A stretch of 64,000 nt of DNA from JASGMR01 sp963664675 (GCA_963664675.2 CAXXLB010000014.1:434001-498000), one strand, 5' to 3'. Numbered from the stretch's first letter, positions 44,251 to 53,235 are shown. Made by a program: numbers and translations. Notes: generated by a model not told the origin, from the sequence alone.

Positions 44251-44988
44251 TTGTTCAGTATAGTATGTGTTTATAATAATGAGGAGTTGCTTAATTCATG
44301 TTTACTCAGCAGTTTAAAAAAGCAATCTTCACATTACGATTTAGTGCTCGTTAAAAATACCGATAACACATTTTCGTCTGCTGCCGAAGCTCTTAACTAT
44401 GGAGCTTCTCTGGCGAAGGAAGATTTTTTGATGTTCGTACATCAGGATGTGACTTTTCTCGATCCTTTAGTTCTGGAGAATTTCCAGCGGTATGTTATGT
44501 CTTTGAAACATGATAGCGTAACAGGAGTGGCCGGTGTAAAGGATGAGTGTGGCGTAATGACATCTATAATTCATGGAGATCCCCCGAAGCCGGCAGGTCC
44601 GGTTGAAGTCAATTCGCCCGAAAAATGTCAGACTCTCGATGAAGTGTTAATAGCTTTACCAAAACGTTTGTTTGGAAAGTTGGGTTTTGATTCAAAAACA
44701 TGTAACGGATGGCATCTTTATGGTGCGGATCTTTGTCTTTCAGCATCTTCGCTGGGATACGACAGCTTTGTGATCCCCGCCAACATTTACCACAGGTCTT
44801 CAGGATATTCAATGGATAAAAGTTATTATAAGAGTTTGCGAAAGGTCATTAAAAAACACAAGCGTTTGAATTTTATTTATACTACCGCAGGTGTCTGGTC
44901 AACATCAAGGATAAAATTGGAGTTATATTTAGCTTCCAGAACCATCAAATCAGGAATACGTAATGTATTGAAAACAAAATCCAGATAA
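44251..44988 (+). CDS. StrF-like glycosyltransferase (GT2-like)
   Basis: 245 residues from TTG 44251, which lies 7 bp after GAGGTG at 44238-44243. N terminus FSIVCVYNNEELLNSCLLSS, then VLVKNTDNTFSSAAEALNYGA, LMFVHQDVTFLDP with the H-Q-D metal motif, VAGVKDECGVM and GWHLYGADLCLSAS. These features match the StrF/Glyco_tranf_2_5 group, often found at the ends of polysaccharide clusters; biochemical role poorly known. It is the last rightward gene of the locus; a 96-bp convergent gap follows with no clear terminator. Confidence 0.8.
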   Translation: MFSIVCVYNNEELLNSCLLSSLKKQSSHYDLVLVKNTDNTFSSAAEALNYGASLAKEDFLMFVHQDVTFLDPLVLENFQRYVMSLKHDSVTGVAGVKDECGVMTSIIHGDPPKPAGPVEVNSPEKCQTLDEVLIALPKRLFGKLGFDSKTCNGWHLYGADLCLSASSLGYDSFVIPANIYHRSSGYSMDKSYYKSLRKVIKKHKRLNFIYTTAGVWSTSRIKLELYLASRTIKSGIRNVLKTKSR

Positions 44989-45084
44989 ATTTGTTCAAAC
45001 TGCCAGTCAATACAATTTAACGCTATTACGCCCCAGAATAAATTCATATCATAGATCAGAATCAGTTTTGAAAATTTTTCTATC

Positions 45085-46197
45085 CTACTTTCTGTGATTC
45101 ATATATATTTCATTCAGTTTTTTTACCACTATCATTTCGTCAAAATTATTTTCCGCATATTTTTTAGATGAAAGGGACATTCTTTTCCATTTTGTTTCAT
45201 CGTTATAAAAGTCAGATATCTTTTTTGCAAGGGAACTGTAATCGTCATATTCGACGAGTTCTCCATTTATTCCGGGAATGACAACTTCTTTTGTTCCCTC
45301 AATATCGGTTGCTATTGTAGGCATTCCCATATAGGAGGCCTCCATGACCGTTCGTGGTTTTCCTTCCTGTTTTGAAGTCAATAAATTCAAATGACACAAT
45401 CTGGCTATATCGGGAATTTCTTTTCTTTGAAGGAATCCGTGAAAAATAACTTTACCTTTCAGATTACCACTGTTAACTCTGTTTTTTAAAGTCTCCAGTA
45501 GTGGTCCATCACCGATAAGATGAAGTGAAAAGGGCATCCTTTTCACCAGTAAATTCAAGGCATCTAAAACCATTTTGTGATTTTTATTTTTATCTATTCT
45601 TCCGACATAAATAAGATTCATTCCACCGGATTCAGAGGGTGATTTTTTATTAGAGTAATCTCCTTTAAAATCGTCAAAATTAATTCCGTTGCCTATATAA
45701 GTAATTTTATTATCGGGGATTCCCATTTTTTTTGCCAGTAATAGATCATCTTTATTTTGAAACAGGAGAAGATCACAATATTTTGAGAAAAATTTTTCTA
45801 CATACTGAAAAAGGTTTCTTTTTATACCAGAAAATCTTTTAAAATAAAAACCGTGAACCTGATGGATTATGAAGGGAACTCCCGCCCTTTTTGAAGCCAA
45901 TCTTCCGATAATTCCTCCCTTTGAATTATGAGTCTGAACTATATCAGGATCTATTTGTTTAAGAGTTTTTTTGAGTTTTATTATAGACATACAGTCTTTA
46001 AAAGGATTTATTTTTGTATGATTCATCTGAACGATCCTGTATTTGAAATTTTCTTTTTTAAGATTTTCAATATACTCTCCGGGAGAAGTTATTATTATGT
46101 TTTCGATTTCCGGATTTAAATTTTCAAGCTTTCTTATTCTGGAACTTCCGAGTAAGTATGAAGACATATTTGCACTGAAGATATCAACTATTTTCAT
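45085..46197 (-). CDS. Glycosyltransferase family 4, opposite orientation
   Basis: 370-residue GT-B enzyme. N terminus VDIFSANMSSYLLGSSRIRKL; VQTHNSKGGIIGRLASKRAG, IIHQVHGFYFKRF; donor domain LIYVGRIDKNKNHKMVLDAL; EX7E motif in SKQEGKPRTVMEASYMGMPT, then ATDIEGTKEVVIPG. It is the only glycosyltransferase on the minus strand and closes the locus, so it is expressed separately. The HTHSxKxG block occurs in TuaC/PelF-like and capsule GT4 enzymes. Donor unknown. Confidence 0.91.
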   Translation of the reverse strand: MKIVDIFSANMSSYLLGSSRIRKLENLNPEIENIIITSPGEYIENLKKENFKYRIVQMNHTKINPFKDCMSIIKLKKTLKQIDPDIVQTHNSKGGIIGRLASKRAGVPFIIHQVHGFYFKRFSGIKRNLFQYVEKFFSKYCDLLLFQNKDDLLLAKKMGIPDNKITYIGNGINFDDFKGDYSNKKSPSESGGMNLIYVGRIDKNKNHKMVLDALNLLVKRMPFSLHLIGDGPLLETLKNRVNSGNLKGKVIFHGFLQRKEIPDIARLCHLNLLTSKQEGKPRTVMEASYMGMPTIATDIEGTKEVVIPGINGELVEYDDYSSLAKKISDFYNDETKWKRMSLSSKKYAENNFDEMIVVKKLNEIYMNHRK

Positions 46198-46247
46198 TTT
46201 TTCTACCTCAAAAACCTTTTTTATTATTATACAGCAATATAAATGAA

Positions 46248-46285
46248 GAAAGATTTCAATAAATATATAAATATTGAAATCTTTC
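46248..46285 (-). terminator. Hairpin downstream of glutamine synthetase
   Basis: A perfect 14-bp stem (arm GAAAGATTTCAATA, 46248-46261 with 46272-46285, 10-nt loop) follows the glnA stop on the minus strand; the T-rich tail is modest. A second hairpin, CTGTGAATT/AATTCACAG (46291-46314), overlaps the glnA stop. Together they probably end glnA transcription. Confidence 0.65.
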
Positions 46286-46308
46286 CGATTCTGTGAATTT
46301 TATTCAAT

Positions 46309-47682
46309 TCACAGATTAAAATACATTTCAAATTCGATCGGATGTGGAACTTCTCCTATTCTTCGGATCTCTTTTTCTTTTAATGAAATCCATTTTTGTA
46401 TAAGATTGTCTGAAAATATTGGCTTTAGATAATCGTTGTCCATTTTCAACCCTTCCAGTACCTCTTTTAAATCTGAAGGAAAGGTTTTTATTGAATCGGA
46501 ACATTCATATATATTTTTTTCAAACGGTCCATATCCCTCTTCTTCTGTGTCTATATTTTTTGCTATTCCGTCCAGACCCGCCATTAACATGGAAGCGATG
46601 GCATAATATGGATTGCAGGTTGCATCGATTGTTCTGAATTCCAACCTTGATTTTTGAGACTCTTTAACATAGCCGGGAATTCTTATGGCCGCACTTCTGT
46701 TACTTTTTCCGAAAATCGCCCCCACCGGAGCTTCATATCCCGGTACCAATCTTTTATAAGAATTTGTTGTTGGATTTGTAAAAGCCAGAAGTGAACCCGA
46801 AACCGAATGTTTAAGAATTCCTCCGATATACCAAAGAGCCATTTTGTTCAATCCGGAATAAACATCCCCACTGAAACGGTTATCTCCTCTTTCATCAATT
46901 ATATATTGATGAATATGCATTCCGTTTCCGGCTTCCCCTGTTAAGGGTTTTGGCATAAACGTTACGTTCATTCCCAATTTATTTGCCAGGTTATGAAGAA
47001 TGTACTTTGATAAGACGATTGAATCGGCGCTTTTAAGAGCAGGTTGAAAATTCAATTCGAATTCCTGTTGGGCGGTACTCACTTCATGATGATGATATTT
47101 CACCGGAATTCCGATTTCTTTCATCATAGACGCCGCTTCGTTTCGAAAGTTTGCAAATGTGTCCTCAGGTAATGAAGCGTGATATCCCATTTTCTTTTTT
47201 ATTATGTTTGAAGAATCGAGATTCGAATTCCAATATCCTTCTTTGACATCTAAGAAATAACCCGAAGAATTGACCTCGGAACTGTACTGTATTTTTTCGA
47301 ATATGTGAAATTCCAGTTCAGGTCCTAACATAATGTCTGAAAAGTTCAAATTTTTAAGAAGGCTCAAAGATTTTTTCAACAGACTTCTTGGATAATCCAA
47401 ATATGGTTCGTTATCCTTGACTTTAATAACATTACATAAAAATGAGAGGGTTTTCCTGTCGTAGAATGGATCTATGAAAGCGGTTTCTTCTTCCGGAATC
47501 ATTATCATATCACTTTCTTCAATATTAGAATAACCAAAATTTGAAGCATCGAAGCCTATTCCGTTTTCAAATAGACTTTTATTCAATCTTTCACCGGGCA
47601 AAACGACATGGTGTAATTTTCCATATATATCAATAACCTTTAAATCTATAAATTCTACATTGGTTTCTTTTTTCCAGTCCAT
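46309..47682 (-). CDS. glnA: Glutamine synthetase, type I
   Basis: Forms glutamine from glutamate, ammonia and ATP. 457 residues. The beta-grasp N terminus (VEFIDLKVIDIYGKLHHV) and catalytic motifs are present: GPELEFHIFE, EVSTAQQEFELNFQPAL, GEAGNGMHIHQ, NPTTNSYKRLVPGYEAPV, NRSAAIRIPG and EFRTIDATCNPYYA. Where adenylylated enzymes have NLYxLP, this one reads KNIYECSDSI, so control by adenylylation is unlikely. It is somewhat divergent from housekeeping GlnA; a gamma-glutamylamine ligase role cannot be excluded. Starts behind AGGAGGAA and is divergent from ppdK across 265 bp. Confidence 0.87.
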   Translation of the reverse strand: MDWKKETNVEFIDLKVIDIYGKLHHVVLPGERLNKSLFENGIGFDASNFGYSNIEESDMIMIPEEETAFIDPFYDRKTLSFLCNVIKVKDNEPYLDYPRSLLKKSLSLLKNLNFSDIMLGPELEFHIFEKIQYSSEVNSSGYFLDVKEGYWNSNLDSSNIIKKKMGYHASLPEDTFANFRNEAASMMKEIGIPVKYHHHEVSTAQQEFELNFQPALKSADSIVLSKYILHNLANKLGMNVTFMPKPLTGEAGNGMHIHQYIIDERGDNRFSGDVYSGLNKMALWYIGGILKHSVSGSLLAFTNPTTNSYKRLVPGYEAPVGAIFGKSNRSAAIRIPGYVKESQKSRLEFRTIDATCNPYYAIASMLMAGLDGIAKNIDTEEEGYGPFEKNIYECSDSIKTFPSDLKEVLEGLKMDNDYLKPIFSDNLIQKWISLKEKEIRRIGEVPHPIEFEMYFNL

Positions 47683-47947
47683 ATAATATTCCTCCTGTTT
47701 TTATTATCGTCTCGGGTAATTAAAATAATACTTATACTGAGGTTCTTTTCCTATGTGCTCTATTCTTTTCTATGGATGAATAATTATAATTATGGGACTC
47801 TATATTATTTATGCTTATCTATAAACAGTTATAGAGATTATTCATCGAAAAGTAGTTTGAAAAAGATACAGTTATATAGAACTGAAAGTTTAAAGATGAT
47901 ATAATTCAAAAGGAAATTTATTTACGTATTTGAAGGGAGGAAATTTC
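47683..47947. promoter_or_regulatory. Divergent glnA/ppdK region with ppdK promoter
   Basis: A candidate ppdK promoter is TAGAAC (47877-47882), a 17-bp spacer and an extended -10, TGATATAAT, ending at 47905. An AT-only palindrome, ATAATTATAATTAT, near 47786 is low complexity and may be chance. No riboswitch-like fold was recognised. Confidence 0.5.
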
Positions 47948-50587
47948 GTGTCGAAAAAAAGAGTATATTATTTTGGAAAAGAAAAATGCGAAGGAAATGC
48001 GTCATTAAAAGAAATTCTAGGTGGAAAAGGCGCTAACCTTGCAGAAATGGTTAGATTAGGTTTTCCAGTTCCGCCAGGTTTTACAATTTCAACAGATACT
48101 TGTGATTATTTTGTTAAAAATGGAAAATATCCTGAGGGATTGGATAAAGATGTAGAAACAGCAGTAAAATTATTGGAAAAAGAAACAGGTAAAGTTTTTG
48201 GAGATAAAGAAAAACCTTTATTGGTATCGGTTAGGTCCGGTGCAGCGGTTTCAATGCCAGGTATGATGGATACTATTTTAAATCTTGGTCTGAATGATGA
48301 AACCATTGAAGGTTTAATAGCTGCTTCGGGTAATCCGAGATTTTGTTATGATGCATACAGAAGATTTATGCAGATGTTCGGTGATGTTGTTCTGGGAATA
48401 CCGCACTCCAGTTTTGAAAAAGCATTGAATGAAGTTAAGGCTGCTAAAGGTGTCAAAGAAGATACGGATCTGGATGTGGATGATCTCAAAGAAGTCACAA
48501 AAAAATATTTGAAAGTTTATGAAGATGCCGGGAAAGAATTTCCACAGGATCCATGGGATCAGATGTGGAAAGCAATTGATGCGGTGTTCGGTAGCTGGAT
48601 GAATCCAAGAGCGATTAAATACAGAGCTATTAATGGCATTAAAGAAGGCGAATTGCTTGGAACAGCAGTTAATGTATGTACAATGGTTTTTGGAAACATG
48701 GGAGACAATTGTGGTACGGGTGTTGCATTCACCAGAGAACCCAATACCGGTGAAAAAGAATACTATGGAGAATATTTACCAAACGCTCAGGGTGAAGATG
48801 TTGTTGCCGGAATCAGAACACCATTTCATTTAGATAGACTGAATGAAATGATGCCGGAGGTATATGATGAGCTTCTCGATATTTTTGCAAAACTGGAAAA
48901 ACATTACAGAGATATGCAGGATGTCGAATTCACTGTAGAAAATAAGAAGCTTTATTTGCTTCAGACGAGGACTGGAAAGAGAACTCCCTATGCTGCGGTA
49001 AAAATGGCAGTAGATATGAAAGAAGAGGGATTAATTACTAAAGAAGAAGCTATCATGAGAGTTTCACCCGATCATATTGAAACTTTAATGCATCCTTTCT
49101 TTGATCCGGATGCAAAGGAAAAAGCCGAAGTAATAGCAAAGGGTACGGCCGCTTCTCCGGGTGCTGCCACTGGGGTAATTGTTTTTGATCCTGATGATGC
49201 AGAGAGAATAGTTAATGATGAAGGAAAGAAAGTTTTGTTGGTAAGACCTGAGACTTCTCCTGAAGACATTGCTGGAATGGCTGCTGCAGAAGGTATTTTG
49301 ACTTCTACGGGCGGAAAAACATCCCACGCTGCGGTTGTAGCAAGAGGAATGGGTAAACCCTGTGTTGTAGGTTGTTCTGCTGCCGAAGTAAATGAAGAAG
49401 CAAAAACACTTAAAATAGGAAAATTAAAATTCAACGAATTCGATTGGTTGAGTATAGATGGTAATACCGGGGAAGTTTATGAAGGAAAGATCGAAACGGT
49501 CAGACCACAGGGTATAGAAGGCCCGTTAGCGAAGATATTAGAATGGGCTGATGAAATTAGAGTACTCGGTGTCAGAACGAATGCGGATACTCCTAAAGAC
49601 GCCGCTGCGGCAGTTAACTTTGGAGCTGAAGGTATAGGCTTGACCAGAACAGAACACATGTTCTTTGATGAAGAAAGAATACCTGCTGTTAGAGAGATGA
49701 TAGTTTCTGATAATTTGGAACAGAGAGAAAAAGCACTTGATAAAATACTTCCAATGCAACAGGAAGACTTCTATGGTATTTTTAAGGCAATGAAGGGAAG
49801 GCCGGTAACTATAAGACTTTTAGATCCTCCTTTACATGAATTCTTACCGAAAGAAGAAGAGGATATTAAAGCTTTGGCAAAAGAAATGGGAATATCATAT
49901 GAAGATTTGAAGGCGAGAGTAGAGGAACTGCATGAATTCAACCCAATGATGGGCTTCAGAGGATGTAGATTGGATGTTGTTTATCCTGAAATAGGTGTAA
50001 TGCAGACGAAGGCTATTATTGGAGCAGCTTTACAACTGGTCGAAGAAGGAGAAGAAGTGAATCCTGAAATAATGATACCTTTGACCGGTACTTTAAACGA
50101 AACTAAATATGTTAAAGAATTAATAGTTGAAACAGCAGATAAACTCATAAAAGATTCCGGTAAGGAATTGAGCTATAAAGTAGGTACAATGATTGAAATT
50201 CCCAGGGCTGCTCTTGTTGCAGATAAAATTGCGGAAGAAGCGGAGTTTTTCAGCTTTGGAACCAATGATTTAACACAGCTTACATTCGGATATTCCAGAG
50301 ATGATTATGCGAAATTTGTAAAATCATATGTGGAAAAGGGTATATTGGAATCTGATCCTTTCCAGCATCTGGATAGAGAAGGAGTAGGACAATTGGTGAA
50401 GATGGGAGTTGAAAGGGGAAGAGCAACGAACCCTAATTTGAAGGTGGGTATTTGTGGAGAACATGGTGGGGATCCATATTCTGTTGAATTCTGCCATTTA
50501 GTAAAAATGAATTATGTCAGTTGTTCACCTTTCAGAGTTCCGATTGCACGATTGGCTGCGGCACAGGCTGCGATAAAAAACAAATGA
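47948..50587 (+). CDS. ppdK: Pyruvate, phosphate dikinase
   Basis: Interconverts pyruvate + ATP + Pi and PEP + AMP + PPi. 879 residues, the normal length, from GTG 47948 behind AGGGAGGAA. Domains in order: ATP-grasp nucleotide domain (GGKGANLAEMVRLGFPVPPG, VSVRSGAAVSMPGMMDT, FGNMGDNCGTGVAFTR); swivelling phospho-His domain (TSTGGKTSHAAVVARGMGKP); PEP/pyruvate TIM barrel (GLTRTEHMF, GFRGCRLDVVYPEI, SFGTNDLTQ, GICGEHGGDP with the catalytic Cys). All catalytic elements appear intact. An intrinsic terminator separates it from oadB. Confidence 0.98.
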   Translation: MSKKRVYYFGKEKCEGNASLKEILGGKGANLAEMVRLGFPVPPGFTISTDTCDYFVKNGKYPEGLDKDVETAVKLLEKETGKVFGDKEKPLLVSVRSGAAVSMPGMMDTILNLGLNDETIEGLIAASGNPRFCYDAYRRFMQMFGDVVLGIPHSSFEKALNEVKAAKGVKEDTDLDVDDLKEVTKKYLKVYEDAGKEFPQDPWDQMWKAIDAVFGSWMNPRAIKYRAINGIKEGELLGTAVNVCTMVFGNMGDNCGTGVAFTREPNTGEKEYYGEYLPNAQGEDVVAGIRTPFHLDRLNEMMPEVYDELLDIFAKLEKHYRDMQDVEFTVENKKLYLLQTRTGKRTPYAAVKMAVDMKEEGLITKEEAIMRVSPDHIETLMHPFFDPDAKEKAEVIAKGTAASPGAATGVIVFDPDDAERIVNDEGKKVLLVRPETSPEDIAGMAAAEGILTSTGGKTSHAAVVARGMGKPCVVGCSAAEVNEEAKTLKIGKLKFNEFDWLSIDGNTGEVYEGKIETVRPQGIEGPLAKILEWADEIRVLGVRTNADTPKDAAAAVNFGAEGIGLTRTEHMFFDEERIPAVREMIVSDNLEQREKALDKILPMQQEDFYGIFKAMKGRPVTIRLLDPPLHEFLPKEEEDIKALAKEMGISYEDLKARVEELHEFNPMMGFRGCRLDVVYPEIGVMQTKAIIGAALQLVEEGEEVNPEIMIPLTGTLNETKYVKELIVETADKLIKDSGKELSYKVGTMIEIPRAALVADKIAEEAEFFSFGTNDLTQLTFGYSRDDYAKFVKSYVEKGILESDPFQHLDREGVGQLVKMGVERGRATNPNLKVGICGEHGGDPYSVEFCHLVKMNYVSCSPFRVPIARLAAAQAAIKNK

Positions 50588-50606
50588 TAAAATAAAATTT
50601 ATTATT

Positions 50607-50633
50607 GGCCCCCGAAAGGGGGTCATGATTTTT
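50607..50633 (+). terminator. Intrinsic terminator between ppdK and oadB
   Basis: A 7-bp G/C-rich stem, GGCCCCC with GGGGGTC (one G-U pair) and a GAAA tetraloop (50607-50624), is followed by ATGATTTTT. It lies only 10 bp before the oadB start, so read-through would set oadB expression. Confidence 0.75.
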
Positions 50634-50643
50634 GGGGGAATAA

Positions 50644-51765
50644 ATGTTACAGGCTTTCAGTCAATTTTTTTCTACAACAGGGTTTTATGGTTTCTCATGG
50701 GAAAATTTTGTGATGATGGTTTTGGCAGTGGTATTAATTTATATAGCTATAGTGAAAGATGCTGAACCTTTATTACTTATACCGATTGCATTCGGTATGA
50801 TTCTTGCCAATGTTCCACACGAAGTTACAGGTCTTTTTGTTCCAAATTCAGGATTGATGTGGTATATACAACAGGGCCTTTATCTGGGTATTTATCCACC
50901 ATTGGTTTTTTTTGGAATAGGAGCCATGACGGATTTTTCTTTCATGTTGGCAAATCCCAAAACGGTTTTTTTGGGAGGAGCTGCGCAGGTGGGCATATTC
51001 ATCACTTTTTTAGTGGCACGCTTTATGGGATTTGGATTGCCGGACTCGGCCGCCATAGCTATAATAGGCGGAGCCGATGGTCCTACTTCAATATATGTCG
51101 CAACTTTGTTTCAATCGCAATATCTTCCTATAATAGCTATAGCGGCTTATTCATATATTGCCCTTATTCCAGTTATTCAACCGCCAATAATGAAAATTCT
51201 GACAACGAAGAAAGAGAGAAAAATACGGATGGGGTTACAGTTGAGACATGTTTCTAAGTTGGAGAAGATAGTTTTTCCCGTTATAACTACGATAATAGTG
51301 GGATTACTTGTTCCGCCCGCTCTGCCTTTGGTTGGAATGTTGATGTTTGGAAATCTTTTAAAGGAAAATGGTCATACAAAACGTTTGGCTGAGGCGGCTT
51401 CAAAATATGTTTCCGATACTGCTATAATATTTTTGTCTTTATCGGTTGGTGCGGCGGCAGATGGAAAAATATTCTTAACTTTAAACAGTTTAAAAATAGT
51501 TGGTCTGGGAGCAGCTGCTTTTATTATAGCAACCGCTTCGGGAATTTTACTCGCGAAATTAATGAATCTATTCGTAAAGAATAAGATCAATCCTTTGATA
51601 GGTGCTGCGGGGGTTTCCGCTGTTCCTGATGCTGCCAGAGTAGCTCAGAAAGTGGCTCAGGAGGATGATCCAAGTAATTTTATCCTCATGCATGCTATGG
51701 GACCAAACATCGCTGGCGTCATAGGTTCGGCAGTTGCAGCAGGTGTTTTTTTATCGATGATTTAA
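50644..51765 (+). CDS. oadB: Sodium-pumping carboxylic acid decarboxylase beta subunit
   Basis: 373-residue polytopic membrane protein of the OadB/GcdB/MmdB family, which couples decarboxylation of a biotin-bound carboxyl group to Na+ export. The family core is evident: LYLGIYPPLVFFGIGAMTDF, LGGAAQVGIF, IGGADGPTSIYVATLF (conserved Asp and polar residues of the ion path), PPIMKILTT and HAMGPNVAG-like HAMGPNIAGVIGSAVAAG. GGGGGAA precedes ATG 50644. The alpha (carboxyltransferase), gamma and biotin subunits are not in the window, so the substrate (oxaloacetate, methylmalonyl-CoA or glutaconyl-CoA) is open. Confidence 0.93.
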   Translation: MLQAFSQFFSTTGFYGFSWENFVMMVLAVVLIYIAIVKDAEPLLLIPIAFGMILANVPHEVTGLFVPNSGLMWYIQQGLYLGIYPPLVFFGIGAMTDFSFMLANPKTVFLGGAAQVGIFITFLVARFMGFGLPDSAAIAIIGGADGPTSIYVATLFQSQYLPIIAIAAYSYIALIPVIQPPIMKILTTKKERKIRMGLQLRHVSKLEKIVFPVITTIIVGLLVPPALPLVGMLMFGNLLKENGHTKRLAEAASKYVSDTAIIFLSLSVGAAADGKIFLTLNSLKIVGLGAAAFIIATASGILLAKLMNLFVKNKINPLIGAAGVSAVPDAARVAQKVAQEDDPSNFILMHAMGPNIAGVIGSAVAAGVFLSMI

Positions 51766-51781
51766 TGGAGGGATATTTGAA

Positions 51782-52009
51782 ATGAAAGGGAAAAAAATAT
51801 ATGAAGTTCAGATAAATAGAGATTTTTGTAAAATATGTGGTATATGTTACTGGATTTGTCCGACGAAAACGATTGTTGAAGGGGAATTTTCAAAACCAAA
51901 AGTTGAAGATAACAAAAGATGTATTGGTTGTAAGATGTGTGAAAATTCATGCCCGGATTTTGCAATAAATATAGTAGAAATTGGGGAGGCGAATGAAGAT
52001 GAACAATAA
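51782..52009 (+). CDS. korD: 2x[4Fe-4S] ferredoxin, 2-oxoacid:ferredoxin oxidoreductase delta subunit
   Basis: 75 residues with two cluster motifs, CKICGICYWICP and CIGCKMCENSCP, and the KPKVEDNKRC spacing typical of the KorD/VorD delta subunit. It relays electrons from the oxidoreductase to ferredoxin. ATG 51782 follows GGAGGGATATT. Its end overlaps the alpha subunit gene by 17 bp, as in kor/vor operons. Confidence 0.9.
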   Translation: MKGKKIYEVQINRDFCKICGICYWICPTKTIVEGEFSKPKVEDNKRCIGCKMCENSCPDFAINIVEIGEANEDEQ

Positions 52010-53156
52010 AAAGGTGCTTTTACAGGGAGATGAAGCTTGCGCTTTAGGAGCAATAAAGGCGGGATGTAGATTTTTTGCCGGTTATCCCATAACACCCGCC
52101 ACGGATATCGCAGAAGTGATGTCCAGAGAACTTCCCAAAGTCAATGGCACGTTTATTCAGATGGAAGATGAAATAGCCAGTGCGGCAGCAATAGTGGGTG
52201 CTTCACTTGCAGGCGTAAAATCGATGACTGCGACGAGTGGTCCCGGAATAAGTTTGATGTCCGAAGTCATAGGTTATGCCTGTATGACCGAAACTCCGAC
52301 TGTCTTTGTCAATGTGCAGAGGGGAGGACCTTCGACGGGAATGCCTACAAAAACATCTCAGGGTGATATTATGCAGGCCAGATGGGGAACACACGGCGAT
52401 CATCAAATAATAGCCATCTATCCTTCAACGGTTGAAGAGGCATACAAATATATAGTTACGGCTTTCAACTATGCGGAATATTACAGGACGCCCGTAATGT
52501 ATTTAATGGATGAGACACTTGGACATTTGAGAGAAAGCATAAATTTACCTGAAGAAGAAGAAATATTTGAATTGAAAAGGAAAAAAGATTCGGATTTATC
52601 CGATGATGATATTTTTCACCCCTTTGGCGAGAGTGATCAAATGCTTTCCACTCCTCTCATAGGAATGGGAAAGTCAAAATTTCATGTTTCGGGGTTAGTT
52701 CATGATGAATCGGGATTTCCCGCAGTGCAGGCTAAAAATGCTGATCGTTTGTTGAGAAGGCTCGATAACAAAATCAGGCTGCATGCCGATGAAATAGCGA
52801 TTTATGACGAATATATGACAGAAGATGCGGAAATTCTTGTAATTGCATATGGTTCTACGGCAAGAAGCGCAGTTAGAGCTATAAAACTTGCCAGAGAAGA
52901 TAAAATTAACGTAGGATTATTCAGACCTGTTACGATTTGGCCTTTTCCAACGAGCAGAGTAAGGCAATTACTTAAAAAGGTGAGTGCTGTTATAGTTGCA
53001 GAGATGAATATGGGACAGATAATTTATGAAGTTTCAAGAATAAATAAATTCGGAACAAAAACAGAGCTTTTAAGCAGAGTTGATGGAGAATTGATAGAGC
53101 CTGTAGAGATTTTTGATGTGATTTCGAGGATAAAATCGGAGATTATGGAATTTTAA
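51993..53156 (+). CDS. korA: 2-oxoacid:ferredoxin oxidoreductase alpha subunit
   Basis: 387 residues from ATG 51993, just after GGGGAGG (ATG 51999 is an alternative with wider spacing). Motifs of the pyrimidine domain are ALGAIKAGCRFFAGYPITPA, MEDEIASAAAIVGASLAG and TATSGPGISLMSE. VNVQRGGPSTGMPTKTSQ and GTHGDHQIIAIYPST follow, with a transketolase C-type domain after about 270 (ILVIAYGSTARSAVRAI). Alpha alone cannot act; the TPP-binding beta and the gamma subunit are absent from the following 11 kb. Substrate (2-oxoglutarate, branched 2-oxoacids or other) not determined. Confidence 0.9.
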   Translation: MKMNNKKVLLQGDEACALGAIKAGCRFFAGYPITPATDIAEVMSRELPKVNGTFIQMEDEIASAAAIVGASLAGVKSMTATSGPGISLMSEVIGYACMTETPTVFVNVQRGGPSTGMPTKTSQGDIMQARWGTHGDHQIIAIYPSTVEEAYKYIVTAFNYAEYYRTPVMYLMDETLGHLRESINLPEEEEIFELKRKKDSDLSDDDIFHPFGESDQMLSTPLIGMGKSKFHVSGLVHDESGFPAVQAKNADRLLRRLDNKIRLHADEIAIYDEYMTEDAEILVIAYGSTARSAVRAIKLAREDKINVGLFRPVTIWPFPTSRVRQLLKKVSAVIVAEMNMGQIIYEVSRINKFGTKTELLSRVDGELIEPVEIFDVISRIKSEIMEF

Positions 53157-53172
53157 GAAAAAATAAAATATT

Positions 53173-53201
53173 TGAACAAAAAAAAAAAATCATGGTATAA
53201 T
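53173..53201 (+). promoter_or_regulatory. spoVS promoter
   Basis: TTGAAC (53173-53178), a 17-bp spacer containing an A-run, and a perfect extended -10, TGGTATAAT, ending at 53201. It lies 34 bp before the GTG start and 17 bp after the korA stop. Confidence 0.75.
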
Positions 53202-53235
53202 TTCCTTAACGTTTTATAAACAGGGGGGTACAGTC

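Noticed and set aside
47780..47800. AT-only palindrome ATAATTATAATTAT as a PerR or Fur box
   Set aside because: Low complexity, not at a mapped promoter element, and such strings are expected by chance in AT-rich spacers.
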